The notes under the pieces are model-generated. The model did not search any database and was not told where the DNA came from. It worked only from the letters and a program-made list of their open reading frames with translations. A stretch of DNA of 45,235 nt from Desulfuromonadaceae bacterium (GTDB taxonomy: Bacteria > Desulfobacterota > Desulfuromonadia > Geobacterales > Pseudopelobacteraceae), in contig JAQTXD010000022.1 in the NCBI GenBank assembly GCA_028688955.1, positions 1 through 45,235 on the forward strand, in the 5' to 3' direction. Within the stretch, counting starts at the first letter, position 1. Each line of letters opens with the position of its first letter. Positions 8,889 through 17,650 of the stretch are shown here, piece by piece. The position numbers and the translations under genes are program-made.

Positions 8889-10477
8889 CACTGTTTCCCC
8901 TGCTTTTCAATAAGTAATAGCGCGTTAGAACAAGCTGCCCCAAATTCTCCGCCACTTGAAACGTGTGCGTTAAGGCGTGGTACGGCCCTTTCGTCACCAA
9001 GTTTGCCAAGGCAGAGTGCAACGGCTGTTTTTAGCTGCCGTCCACGGGTTGGGGCCAGTAAAAAACGTTCATCAAGGAGAGTGACAAGGTACGGCGTTAC
9101 CTGTGTATCACCGATTGCAGCGATAGATGCCAGCGCCTCGATTTTGAGCGAAAGTGATTTCAGGAAGAGGTCTCTTGAAAACACGAATATCATAAGTTCG
9201 GCCAATGCTCTTCTGCTTTTCATTCCGCCAAGCGACGCGATGGCCTGAGGATACAGAGGGGCGTCAGTATCGCGCAGAATGGCGAGGATTGCATCCTCTG
9301 CCTTATGTCCTCCCAGGTTTGCAAGCCCGCGAACAGCCTCCTTGCGCACGCGGAGGTCGGGGTGGCGCAGGCATGAAATCAATGCTGCCCGCGCATTGTG
9401 ACTGCCGATAACGCCGAGAATAGCGCAAATATTCCGTATGATAAACCACCGTGAATCATCCATGAATTTCAGAAGCGGAGGTACGGCAGCTTCACCCATG
9501 GTACCCAGGAGTGTTGAAAGCGCCTTTCGTACGGCAAGGCTTTCTGTCTGTCCCAGTAGTTCGGCAGCCTGCGTGATGGCAGCGTCCCCGCCGGCTTTTA
9601 AAAGCGCATGGAGGGCTTTGTGCGAGAGCTCATGTTCCCTTCCTGCCCGCTCAAGGGCAATCTGAAGAAAATCACCTGATGCGATAACCTGTTCGAGGGC
9701 AAACTGCGCACACTCTCCCTTGCGTACACTGCGCCATTCGTCGCTGGCGTGGCTGGCGAGCAGTTCAACAAGTGGAAACAGACAGTCATATTTTTGCTGG
9801 GACTTGAGGCTTTCAGCGCAGGCAACAGACTGTCGAACCAGAATCAGGTAAATGTCGTCATCAGTGCAGGTAAGCAAGCGGCCAAGCAGCGTTTGAAGTT
9901 CGTGTTCCGGGTCGGATATTTCCGTTTGGTAGGTAAATTGCTCCGCTTCGGGAAACGCTTCATCTCCGATTTCATCCTCATCAACTCCCTGGGGGAAAAT
10001 GCCGGACTGTTCAATCTTTTCAATCTTGCCGCGAATAGCTGCCAGGTCAAACTCGTTTACCCAGATGGTGCGAATACCGCGTGCCGCCATGACGGAGTCA
10101 AAACCGCCGGATTCGTGGATTACCTCCGGAGACAGGCATACCGCTTTAATAAACTCCAGAAGATCTTCCCGGAGCAGGTCGTGACAGAAGGTGATTTTTA
10201 GTACTCGCCGCACGAAAAGCTCGTGTGCGAGGGCTGCCGATTGGCCGGTACTGTCTTTAATAACGTCGCCATTCGGGAAACTGAATCCGGTGCGTCCGGA
10301 AGAAAGTAACAGCGAATTGCCGTCCAATAGCTGAAGTAGAGCAGAATACGCCTGGTCCAGGCTATTGCGCCGGGTCGGATGTCCCTTCGGGTAAAATTTC
10401 CATGCCCGTACGGCGCGATTCATGCTGCTGAGCGCCTCAAGCGTAGCCTGAGTTGATGCCGGTCGATAGAAATCCAT
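8888..10477 (-). CDS. HEAT-repeat protein with N-terminal domain shared with the HD-GYP protein
   Basis: A 529-residue protein. The first ~150 residues (with FYPKGHP near residue 30) align by eye with the N-terminus of the downstream HD-GYP protein. An acidic linker follows (VDEDEIGDEAFPEAEQ). From about residue 280 it is HEAT/PBS-lyase-type repeats (GEAAVPPLLKFMDD, DLRVRKEAVRGLANLGG, DTDAPLYPQAIASLGG). It is first in a two-gene operon with the HD-GYP gene. ATG 10477 has AAGGAG at a 5-base spacing; the GTG at 10483 overlaps the ribosome site and is rejected. No catalytic residues were identified; it probably mediates protein contacts for the cyclic-nucleotide signalling partner. Confidence 0.75.
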   Translation of the reverse strand: MDFYRPASTQATLEALSSMNRAVRAWKFYPKGHPTRRNSLDQAYSALLQLLDGNSLLLSSGRTGFSFPNGDVIKDSTGQSAALAHELFVRRVLKITFCHDLLREDLLEFIKAVCLSPEVIHESGGFDSVMAARGIRTIWVNEFDLAAIRGKIEKIEQSGIFPQGVDEDEIGDEAFPEAEQFTYQTEISDPEHELQTLLGRLLTCTDDDIYLILVRQSVACAESLKSQQKYDCLFPLVELLASHASDEWRSVRKGECAQFALEQVIASGDFLQIALERAGREHELSHKALHALLKAGGDAAITQAAELLGQTESLAVRKALSTLLGTMGEAAVPPLLKFMDDSRWFIIRNICAILGVIGSHNARAALISCLRHPDLRVRKEAVRGLANLGGHKAEDAILAILRDTDAPLYPQAIASLGGMKSRRALAELMIFVFSRDLFLKSLSLKIEALASIAAIGDTQVTPYLVTLLDERFLLAPTRGRQLKTAVALCLGKLGDERAVPRLNAHVSSGGEFGAACSNALLLIEKQGKQ

Positions 10478-10590
10478 TGGCACTCCTTGTATTAGGGGGC
10501 AAAATTATGCCATAGTGCACGAAAAATGTCTTTTGAAAATACGTGCTTTCAGTGAGCCAGACGCAGTTTTTACCACAGAGAGAGGGGTGT

Positions 10591-11943
10591 ATGAAGCAGA
10601 AAACCGTTTTTACCTGCCAAAAATGCGGCAGCCAATCACCCAAATGGCTCGGCAAATGCCCGGACTGCGGGGCGTGGAACAGTATTGTGGAAGAGGCTGT
10701 TGTCAAGGCTTCGCTTGGGGTGCGACCAGCGGGAGGAACCCTCCCCATTCCAATATGTGATGTTCCGCCCCAGTCTGAGACCCGCCGGCCAACCGGCATC
10801 GGAGAGCTTGACCGGGTGTTGGGAGGAGGGATTGTCCCTGGCTCGCTGGTGTTGATTGGCGGGGATCCGGGAATCGGAAAATCTACGCTCTTACTGCAGG
10901 CCATGCATACACTGGCTGAAGAGGCCGGAAAGGTTCTCTATGTCTCCGGTGAAGAGTCTGCTTCCCAGACGCGTTTGCGTGGAGAGCGCCTTGGGGCATC
11001 CAGTAAAAATCTTCTTATACTCGCAGAAAATTCCCTTGAGGCAATTCTGAGCCAGGCCGCGACGCTCAGGCCTGCCGCAATGGTCGTTGACTCGATTCAG
11101 ACCGTCTGGACTTCAACGCTTGAGTCTGCTCCCGGAAGCGTCAGTCAGGTACGGGAATCTGCCGGCAAGCTGATGCTGTTGGCAAAAGGAAGCGACATCC
11201 CGATTTTTATCGTCGGCCATGTAACCAAAGATGGATCAATAGCCGGTCCGCGCGTTTTAGAGCATATGGTGGACACCGTCCTTTATTTTGAAGGCGACGG
11301 CAGTCATCCGTTCCGAATCCTGAGAGCGGTCAAAAACCGTTTCGGCAGTACGAATGAAATCGGTGTTTTCGAAATGAAACAGGAGGGTTTGTGCGGTGTC
11401 GCAAACCCTTCGGAACTGTTTCTTTCCGAACGTCCGCTCGGGGTGTCCGGTTCTGTTGTCACCACGTCGCTGGAAGGAAGCCGGCCACTGCTGGTCGAAC
11501 TACAGGCACTGGTGACATCATCCTCCTACGGTGTCCCCCGGAGAACAACCATCGGGGTTGACCATAATCGTCTGGCTTTGCTGGTCGCTGTTCTGGAGAA
11601 GAAAGTCGGTTTACACATGGCCGGGCAGGATATTTTTTTGAACGCGGCCGGCGGGGCGCGACTCAACGAACCGGCCGCCGATCTGGCCATGATTGTGGCG
11701 GTCGCTTCCAGCCATCTTGATAAAGCGATTCCACCGGATACGGTCGTTTTTGGTGAAGTCGGCCTGGCAGGAGAGGTTCGTGCGGTCACTCAACCCGAGC
11801 TGCGAATTGCAGAAGCCGAAAAGCTCGGCTTTAAACGCTGTGTTATCCCGGCCGGCAGTCTGAAACGGCTTAAAAAACGGGGTATTCGTCTTGAAGGTGT
11901 TTCAACGGTTCAGGATGCTTTGGATATTGTATTTGGATTGTAA
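10591..11943 (+). CDS. radA: DNA repair protein RadA
   Basis: A 450-residue RecA-superfamily ATPase that promotes branch migration during recombinational repair. It opens with a C4 zinc finger (CQKCG...CPDCG, residues 9-27). The Walker A motif is GGDPGIGKST near residue 90. The RadA-specific KNRFG motif is near residue 248, and the C-terminal third is a Lon-protease-like domain with the GEVGLAGEVR segment. Length is normal for the family. ATG 10591 with the AGAGAGGGG purine tract is chosen over upstream in-frame codons, because homologues begin directly before the zinc finger. It is divergent from the HEAT/HD-GYP operon. Confidence 0.96.
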   Translation: MKQKTVFTCQKCGSQSPKWLGKCPDCGAWNSIVEEAVVKASLGVRPAGGTLPIPICDVPPQSETRRPTGIGELDRVLGGGIVPGSLVLIGGDPGIGKSTLLLQAMHTLAEEAGKVLYVSGEESASQTRLRGERLGASSKNLLILAENSLEAILSQAATLRPAAMVVDSIQTVWTSTLESAPGSVSQVRESAGKLMLLAKGSDIPIFIVGHVTKDGSIAGPRVLEHMVDTVLYFEGDGSHPFRILRAVKNRFGSTNEIGVFEMKQEGLCGVANPSELFLSERPLGVSGSVVTTSLEGSRPLLVELQALVTSSSYGVPRRTTIGVDHNRLALLVAVLEKKVGLHMAGQDIFLNAAGGARLNEPAADLAMIVAVASSHLDKAIPPDTVVFGEVGLAGEVRAVTQPELRIAEAEKLGFKRCVIPAGSLKRLKKRGIRLEGVSTVQDALDIVFGL

Positions 11944-12000
11944 AAGTAAATAAGTGCAGGTTTGAAACAATAAACATCTCAACGAGGAGACATAATACCT

Positions 12001-13644
12001 ATGCCCGATCACACTATTGCCCGTACCCCATCTGCCTATGATTTCCAGTTACTGATCAAAAATCTGCTCCTGTGCCCGGTGGTGGATGCCCCGGAGCAGG
12101 AGATCGTGTACCGGAACACCCTTCGCTATACCTACCGCGGGCTGCATGAACGCGTCAAACGCCTGGCCAATGCTCTGACGTCACTTGGCATCAAGCGGGG
12201 AGATACGGTAGCGGTCATGGACTACGATTCACACCGCTATCTGGAATGTTTTTTTGCCGTGCCGATGATCGGCGCGGTGCTGCACACCATCAATGTGCGT
12301 CTCTCTCCGGAGCAGATCCTCTATACAATCGACCACGCCGAAGATGACATCCTGCTGGTAAACGCCGAATTTGTGCCGATTCTTGAGCAGATCCGCGGCC
12401 GTATTGATACGGTCAAGCGCTATGTCCTGCTGAATGATGAAGCAACGCCGCCTGCTACGACCATCCCGTTTGCGGGCGAATATGAAGCCATGCTCCAGTC
12501 GTCTCTCCCGGAGTTTGATTTTGCCGATTTCGATGAAAACACCCGTGCCACAACATTTTATTCCACCGGCACAACCGGTATGCCCAAGGGTGTCTATTTC
12601 AGCCACCGCCAGTTGGTCCTCCACACAATGGGTGCGCTGGGTGTGCTGGGATCAATCAGGGGGCATGGCTGTTTTCATCGTCAGGATGTCTATATGCCTA
12701 TTACTCCCATGTTTCATGTCCATGCCTGGGGCTTGCCCTATGCGGCAACCATGCTGGGAGTCAAGCAGGTCTATCCTGGGCGCTATGTTCCTGACCTGTT
12801 GCTGGAGTTGATTGAAAAAGAGGGAGTGACGTTTTCCCACTGTGTGCCGACTATTCTGCATATGCTCCTCAAGCATCCCCATGCCCAGCGCATAGATCTT
12901 TCCAAATGGAAACTCATAATCGGCGGTGCCGCCATGTCGCGCGCTCTCTGTCTCGACGCAATGAAACGCGGGATTGACGTTTTTACCGGATACGGCATGT
13001 CTGAAACCTGCCCGCTCCTTACCCTGTCACACCTGACCCCGGAAATGCTGGCACTGCCACCCGAAGAACAGGCAGCAATCCGGTGCCGAACCGGGAGTTC
13101 TCTGCCGCTGGTCGATCTGAAAGTCGTCGATGTCGCACTGAACGAACAGCCCCGGGATAACGTTACTCCGGGTGAAATTGTCGTGCGGGCACCCTGGCTG
13201 ACACAGGGATATCTTAAGGATAACAAGGCCTCGGAGCGGTTGTGGGAAGGTGGATGGCTGCATACCGGTGATGTGGCGGTACGTGACGAGCGCGGATATG
13301 TCCGCATTACGGATCGGAGCAAGGATATTATCAAAGTTGCCGGAGAGTGGGTTTCATCGCTGGAGCTGGAGGATATTATCGCGCATCACCCCGGAGTATC
13401 AGAAGTGGCTGTAATTGGTACGGCTGATGAGAAATGGGGTGAGCGTCCATTGGCGCTGGTTGTCCCGCGTCCTGACAGCCGGGTGACAGAAAAAGACATC
13501 AGCCATCTTGTCAAGGAATACGCAGACAGGGGACTGGTCAACAAGCAGGTGGTGCTTTTAAAAGTGCGCTTTGTAGATGCCATCGACAAGACCACTGTTG
13601 GTAAAGTCAGTAAAGTTACCTTACGGGAAAAATATTCAGTGTGA
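12001..13644 (+). CDS. AMP-dependent fatty acyl-CoA synthetase
   Basis: A 547-residue member of the adenylate-forming ligases, converting a fatty acid, ATP and CoA to acyl-CoA. The P-loop motif YSTGTTGMPKG is near residue 187, followed by the GYGMSETCP element (motif A5), HTGDVAVRDERGYV and the hinge/lysine region ITDRSKDIIKVAGEWVSS. The length and motifs resemble AlkK-type medium/long-chain acyl-CoA ligases, though the chain length used cannot be read. A clear ribosome site (CGAGGAG) precedes ATG 12001. It lies 57 bases after radA with no visible terminator between, so read-through is possible. Confidence 0.88.
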   Translation: MPDHTIARTPSAYDFQLLIKNLLLCPVVDAPEQEIVYRNTLRYTYRGLHERVKRLANALTSLGIKRGDTVAVMDYDSHRYLECFFAVPMIGAVLHTINVRLSPEQILYTIDHAEDDILLVNAEFVPILEQIRGRIDTVKRYVLLNDEATPPATTIPFAGEYEAMLQSSLPEFDFADFDENTRATTFYSTGTTGMPKGVYFSHRQLVLHTMGALGVLGSIRGHGCFHRQDVYMPITPMFHVHAWGLPYAATMLGVKQVYPGRYVPDLLLELIEKEGVTFSHCVPTILHMLLKHPHAQRIDLSKWKLIIGGAAMSRALCLDAMKRGIDVFTGYGMSETCPLLTLSHLTPEMLALPPEEQAAIRCRTGSSLPLVDLKVVDVALNEQPRDNVTPGEIVVRAPWLTQGYLKDNKASERLWEGGWLHTGDVAVRDERGYVRITDRSKDIIKVAGEWVSSLELEDIIAHHPGVSEVAVIGTADEKWGERPLALVVPRPDSRVTEKDISHLVKEYADRGLVNKQVVLLKVRFVDAIDKTTVGKVSKVTLREKYSV

Positions 13645-13655
13645 TCACGGCGGCA

Positions 13656-13667
13656 GAATATATTCTT
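13656..13667. repeat. 12-bp palindrome AGAATATATTCT
   Basis: A perfect 12-bp palindrome flanked by GGC and TGCC lies between the acyl-CoA synthetase stop and the sahR operators. It may be an additional regulator site or a weak hairpin; there is no T-run directly after it. Confidence 0.4.
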
Positions 13668-13686
13668 GCCATCTATTTCTATCATA

Positions 13687-13696
13687 TGATATATCA
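13687..13696. promoter_or_regulatory. Operator 1 of sahR-ahcY, TGATATATCA
   Basis: A perfect 10-bp palindrome, identical to a second copy 41 bp downstream. It overlaps a possible -10 element (TATATC, 18 bases after TTGCCA). Because sahR encodes an ArsR-type repressor and follows directly, autoregulation is inferred. Confidence 0.6.
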
Positions 13697-13727
13697 AGAA
13701 AAGTTGATTTAAAATAATCATGGATAT

Positions 13728-13737
13728 TGATATATCA
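13728..13737. promoter_or_regulatory. Operator 2 of sahR-ahcY, overlapping the start codon
   Basis: A second identical TGATATATCA palindrome whose last base is the A of the sahR ATG. The 41-bp centre-to-centre distance is close to four helical turns, which would place both sites on one face of the DNA. Assignment to SahR is inference from position. Confidence 0.6.
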
Positions 13738-14666
13738 TGCTGGAGCTGTTTAAATCACTTGCTGACCCCTCGCGTCTGCGTCTTGTCGCCATCCTTCAGC
13801 GCGGTGAGTTTACCGTTCAGGAACTGACCCGCATCATGGGTATGGGGCAGTCGCGCGTTTCCCGCCACCTTAAAATCCTTATGGAGGCCGGAGTCCTCGA
13901 CGTAAAACGCCAGGGGACCTGGGGTTATTATCGGGTGGGCGATGCCAATGCGTTTTTTTGTGCCATCCGTCCGGCCTTTGAACGAGAGCTGGAGTCGTTG
14001 CCGGGGCGGGATGCGGATATAACTGCTGTGGCGCAGGTGCTGGACGAACGGCGCAGGCGCAGTTTGGAGTTTTTTGATAATCATGCCCGTCAATGGGATG
14101 ACCTGGCGCGGGCGCTGCTTCCGGTGCCTGGATACCGGGACCAGTTGCTGCGGCAGGTACCAGTCAATGCAGTTGTCGTCGAGATTGGCGTTGGAACAGG
14201 TGGACTGCTGGCAGAGTTGGCGGCACGGGCATCATCAGTAATTGGCATCGATCACTCACCGGCCATGCTGGAAGAAGCCCGCCATCGACTGTCAGCCAAC
14301 GGAGTCAACGAAGTTGATCTCCGGTTGGGTGAAATGAGTCACCTTCCGCTTCCGGATATGTCTGTCGAGTGTGTCATCGCAAATATGGTGCTGCACCATG
14401 CTGCCGATCCGGTGGACGTTCTGCGGGAGGTGTGCCGTGTGCTGCGGTCGGGTGGGACGCTGCTTCTGGCCGATCTTGCGAAGCATGAGCGGGAATGGGC
14501 GCGCGAACAGCTGGCAGATCAGTGGCTGGGTTTTGACGAAACGGAGTTGCATACGTGGTTGACGGCTGCCTGCTTTGACGTTGTGGAGTTGACGCGGATT
14601 CATGGCGGGGCGGGTGAAGAAAGTGTCCTGCTTGTTCGCGGTGCAAAACGAATGGTGGTTAAATAG
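13737..14666 (+). CDS. sahR: SahR, ArsR-family regulator fused to SAM-methyltransferase-like sensor domain
   Basis: A 309-residue fusion. Residues 1-~75 are an ArsR winged helix ([20 protein letters not shown]; recognition helix [15 protein letters not shown]). From ~135 onward is a class I methyltransferase fold with motif [11 protein letters not shown] near residue 147, then MSHLPLPD and [12 protein letters not shown]. This architecture beside ahcY is the published SahR arrangement. There, the methylase-like domain binds S-adenosylhomocysteine, which releases the repressor from operators of SAM-cycle genes. Known metal-sensing ArsR cysteine motifs are absent. No Shine-Dalgarno precedes the ATG, which is overlapped by an operator, so translation may be leaderless or weak. 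ahcY follows 29 bases later. Confidence 0.88.
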   Translation: MLELFKSLADPSRLRLVAILQRGEFTVQELTRIMGMGQSRVSRHLKILMEAGVLDVKRQGTWGYYRVGDANAFFCAIRPAFERELESLPGRDADITAVAQVLDERRRRSLEFFDNHARQWDDLARALLPVPGYRDQLLRQVPVNAVVVEIGVGTGGLLAELAARASSVIGIDHSPAMLEEARHRLSANGVNEVDLRLGEMSHLPLPDMSVECVIANMVLHHAADPVDVLREVCRVLRSGGTLLLADLAKHEREWAREQLADQWLGFDETELHTWLTAACFDVVELTRIHGGAGEESVLLVRGAKRMVVK

Positions 14667-14695
14667 AAATTAACATACAGAAAAAGGAGAAATTC

Positions 14696-16090
14696 ATGTC
14701 ACAAGATTTTATCGTCGCAGACCTGTCCCTGGCCGATTGGGGCCGCAAGGAAATAAAAATAGCCGAGACCGAGATGCCGGGATTGATGGCCATTCGCGAA
14801 GAATTTGCCCCCGGCAAGTCGTTGAAGGGCGCCCGCATCACCGGTTCGCTGCACATGACCATTCAGACCGCCGTACTGATTGAAACTTTGACAGCCCTGG
14901 GTGCCGAAGTGCGCTGGGCGTCATGCAACATATTTTCAACTCAGGATCACGCCGCTGCCGCAATAGCCGCCGGAGGTGTTCCGGTCTTTGCGGTGAAGGG
15001 CGAGACTCTGGAACAATATTGGGACTATACGCATCGCATTTTTGAGTGGAGCGATGGGGGGTTCTCCAACATGATTCTTGATGACGGCGGCGACGCAACG
15101 CTGCTGCTGCATCTGGGAGCACGGGCAGAAAAGGACCTTTCCGTTCTTGCCAATCCCGGTTCCGAGGAGGAAACGATTCTCTTTGCCGCAATCAAAGCCA
15201 AGCTGGCCGTCGATCCGCTCTGGTATTCAACCCGCCTCGTTCACATCAAAGGTGTCACCGAGGAGACCACTACCGGTGTGCATAGGCTGTATCAGATGCA
15301 TGAGCGCGGTGACCTGAAATTTCCGGCTATCAATGTCAACGATTCGGTTACCAAGTCAAAATTTGATAACCTTTACGGCTGCCGTGAATCGCTGGTGGAC
15401 GGCATAAAGCGCGCGACTGATGTCATGATTGCCGGCAAGGTTGCCCTGATCTGCGGTTACGGTGATGTGGGCAAGGGCTCTGCTCAGGCCATGCGCGCTC
15501 TTTCAGCCCAGGTCTGGGTAACCGAGATTGATCCGATCTGTGCCCTGCAGGCCGCCATGGAGGGGTACCGCGTTGTGACTATGGAGTATGCCGCCGACAA
15601 GGCTGATATTTTTGTTACCTGTACCGGAAACTACCACGTCATAACCCATGATCACATGATCAAAATGAAGGACCAGGCCATTGTCTGCAACATCGGCCAT
15701 TTCGATAACGAAATCGAAGTTGCGGCACTCGAGAAATATCAATGGGAGGAGATCAAGCCGCAGGTAGATCATATCATCTTTCCGGATGGCAGACGCATCA
15801 TCCTGCTGGCCAAGGGACGTCTGGTAAATCTGGGTTGCGGAACCGGCCACCCGAGCTATGTTATGTCATCTTCCTTTGCGAACCAGACTATCGCCCAGAT
15901 CGAGCTGTTCTGCAATCCGGGCAAGTATCCGGTTGGCGTTTATGTCCTTCCTAAACACCTGGATGAGAAGGTCGCCCGCTTGCAGCTGAAGAAACTGAAT
16001 GCTCAGCTGAGTGTGTTGACGGACGAGCAGGCCGCCTATATCGGTGTGCCGAAAGAGGGCCCATACAAAGCCGAGCAGTACCGGTACTAA
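14696..16090 (+). CDS. ahcY: Adenosylhomocysteinase
   Basis: A 464-residue S-adenosylhomocysteine hydrolase that splits SAH into adenosine and homocysteine, removing methylation product inhibition. The NAD-binding glycine motif [13 protein letters not shown] starts near residue 254. [19 protein letters not shown] and GHFDNEIE are catalytic/cofactor signatures, and the chain ends YKAEQYRY, the conserved C-terminal tail that contacts the neighbouring subunit's NAD. The ATG has AAAGGAG at good spacing. It is second in the sahR-ahcY operon, so it is probably controlled by the two operators upstream of sahR. Confidence 0.97.
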   Translation: MSQDFIVADLSLADWGRKEIKIAETEMPGLMAIREEFAPGKSLKGARITGSLHMTIQTAVLIETLTALGAEVRWASCNIFSTQDHAAAAIAAGGVPVFAVKGETLEQYWDYTHRIFEWSDGGFSNMILDDGGDATLLLHLGARAEKDLSVLANPGSEEETILFAAIKAKLAVDPLWYSTRLVHIKGVTEETTTGVHRLYQMHERGDLKFPAINVNDSVTKSKFDNLYGCRESLVDGIKRATDVMIAGKVALICGYGDVGKGSAQAMRALSAQVWVTEIDPICALQAAMEGYRVVTMEYAADKADIFVTCTGNYHVITHDHMIKMKDQAIVCNIGHFDNEIEVAALEKYQWEEIKPQVDHIIFPDGRRIILLAKGRLVNLGCGTGHPSYVMSSSFANQTIAQIELFCNPGKYPVGVYVLPKHLDEKVARLQLKKLNAQLSVLTDEQAAYIGVPKEGPYKAEQYRY

Positions 16091-16107
16091 ATTTAAACGG
16101 ATGCTTG

Positions 16108-16206
16108 CCACAGACGACACAGAGTAAAGTAACCATGTACATTACCGGAGAGCACGTCGTAACAGAGATGCATTTGTGACCTGCGTTATGTTCTCCGGGG
16201 CTCTGA
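16108..16206. repeat. Short inverted octamer-array element A
   Basis: The left arm (16108-16124, CCACAGACGACACAGAG) and the reverse complement of the right arm (16191-16206, CTCAGAGCCCCGGAGA) both show an 8-bp-period CAGAG/CGGAG pattern pointing inward. This is the most degenerate of five similar loci in the window. Confidence 0.4.
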
Positions 16207-16249
16207 GCCGGCTGTGAGTAAATACGTATGCATAGATAACGGAAACAGT

Positions 16250-16534
16250 ATGGAGTGTCGTGTCGGGTGCGCTGCCTGCTGCATCGCCCCCTCAATTTCT
16301 TCACCTCTGCCCGGAATGCCGGGCGGCAAAGCAGCGGGGGTACGTTGTGCCCATTTGACGGATGATGATCGCTGCCGCCTTTTCGGAACGGCAGATCGCC
16401 CGCCTGTCTGCAGCAGTCTGCAGCCGAGCGAAGAGATGTGCGGCGACACTGCAGCAGAAGCACTGCAGCGGTTAACCTGCTGGGAACGTGCGACATGTCC
16501 GGAAACGGCTCATACATCAGAAATCGGTACGTAA
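16250..16534 (+). CDS. YkgJ-family cysteine-cluster protein (putative metal binding)
   Basis: A 94-residue protein starting MECRVGCAACCIAPS. The CX3CX2CC cluster, the conserved SSPLPGMPGGKAAGVRC segment, then CRLF, RPPVC and MCG place it in the YkgJ/UPF0153 family. These are small proteins thought to chelate zinc or an Fe-S centre, with no proven reaction. The family usually starts right before the cysteine cluster, so ATG 16250 is preferred; GTG 16214 would add 12 residues, and neither has a good ribosome site. It is followed by a small membrane-protein gene on the same strand. Confidence 0.75.
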   Translation: MECRVGCAACCIAPSISSPLPGMPGGKAAGVRCAHLTDDDRCRLFGTADRPPVCSSLQPSEEMCGDTAAEALQRLTCWERATCPETAHTSEIGT

Positions 16535-16555
16535 GTTGAGTGGTCTCTATCGAAT

Positions 16556-16885
16556 ATGAATAATTTCTCCCCTGAAAACCTGACACTGCTCCTCTTTATC
16601 CTGAATATTTTCCTGATACTGCTGGACGTTTCATTGGGCTACCACCTCGCCCCGCGGTTGCTGCGCCTGTCCGATGGGGCTGATGCGGAAATGCGTGAAA
16701 TCGGCATTCGAACGGTGCGCCGTTTGCTGACTGCACTGGTGGTGCTGTACATGTTTTTCAACTGTCTTGGCTATTTTAACGACAACAACTCCCTGCTGGT
16801 TATTGTCACCGCTCTTGTGGTCTGTGATCTTATCGGTCAGTTGTATCTGAGGCGGCGCTCCAAGCGGCGTGGAGAAGAGTCATGA
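16556..16885 (+). CDS. Small inner-membrane protein, 109 aa
   Basis: Three hydrophobic segments (roughly residues 9-28, 55-73 and 78-96) predict an integral membrane protein with a basic C-terminus (RRRSKRRGEES). I do not recognise a family. The stop overlaps the next gene's ATG (ATGA), so it is translationally coupled to the acyl-ACP thioesterase, which suggests a lipid-related role. No clear ribosome site precedes ATG 16556. Confidence 0.65.
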   Translation: MNNFSPENLTLLLFILNIFLILLDVSLGYHLAPRLLRLSDGADAEMREIGIRTVRRLLTALVVLYMFFNCLGYFNDNNSLLVIVTALVVCDLIGQLYLRRRSKRRGEES

Positions 16886-17628
16886 ATGCCGTGCTGGAGC
16901 GAAGTTTCGATATCCGTCACCACGAGCTCACCACACGCGGTCTGCTTCGCCCCGTCACCCTGCTTTCCTATCTGCAGGTGGTTGCTTCGGAACATGCCCT
17001 CATACTGGGATTGTCCGTCAGGGATCTGCATAAACTGGGACTGACCTGGGTGGTCTCGCGTTTACATCTTGCCGTGCAGAGCTATCCGCGAGGCGGAGAA
17101 CTTTTGACGATCCGCACGTGGCCGGTTAGCCGTGCCGGTCTCTTTGCGGTGCGGGATTTTGAATTACTGGACAGTGCCGGTGTGCGGATTGGTGCGGCCA
17201 GTACATCATGGGCGGTGCTTGATCTGAAAAGCAGGCGGCCGGTCAGGATTAGCGACCGCCTGCCGGATTACCCTCTTTGTCCTGCGCGTGCGTTGGACGA
17301 TCCGTTCGCGTCGCTGCCGTCGCTGGAAACGCCGGAAACCAGTTTCAGCATGCCGGTGCCGCGGGATGATCTGGACGAGAACAAGCATGTAAATAATACG
17401 GTGTATGGAACATGGGGGTTGGAGGCCGCACCAGGTGAACTGGTTGAGGGGTGTCTGCCGGTCGAAATAGAAATCGGGTTCCGGACTGAAGTCTTTTACG
17501 GAGATTCGATAGTGTCGCTGTGCGGGGTTGATCCGAACGATCCGCACTGTCTGCTGCACCGCATCGAACACGCCGTCAGTCGTCGTGAACTGGCCCGCCT
17601 GCGTACACGCTGGCAGCCGCTCCCCTGA
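16882..17628 (+). CDS. Acyl-ACP thioesterase (FatA/B-like)
   Basis: A 248-residue double-hotdog thioesterase that releases free fatty acid from acyl carrier protein. The first hotdog contains LTWVVSRLHLAVQSYPRGGE and TWPVSRAGLFAVRDFE. The second contains DLDENKHVNNTVYGTW, whose Asn-x-His-Val-Asn-Asn is the plant/bacterial acyl-ACP thioesterase signature, with the catalytic Asn/His here. Length is typical of the bacterial form. ATG 16882 overlaps the upstream membrane-protein stop, and GGAG lies 7 bases upstream. Released acids could be reactivated by the acyl-CoA synthetase encoded 4 kb upstream, though that link is only inference. Confidence 0.85.
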   Translation: MNAVLERSFDIRHHELTTRGLLRPVTLLSYLQVVASEHALILGLSVRDLHKLGLTWVVSRLHLAVQSYPRGGELLTIRTWPVSRAGLFAVRDFELLDSAGVRIGAASTSWAVLDLKSRRPVRISDRLPDYPLCPARALDDPFASLPSLETPETSFSMPVPRDDLDENKHVNNTVYGTWGLEAAPGELVEGCLPVEIEIGFRTEVFYGDSIVSLCGVDPNDPHCLLHRIEHAVSRRELARLRTRWQPLP

Positions 17629-17650
17629 CGGCGTGCTGGAATGCCGGCAG

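Noticed and set aside
10437..10904. 155-residue minus-strand frame opposite the start of radA
   Set aside because: It lies over the radA zinc finger and Walker A coding region; no independent support.
15951..16586. 211-residue minus-strand frame across ahcY end and the YkgJ gene
   Set aside because: It crosses two supported plus-strand genes and an intergenic repeat and has no recognisable motifs.
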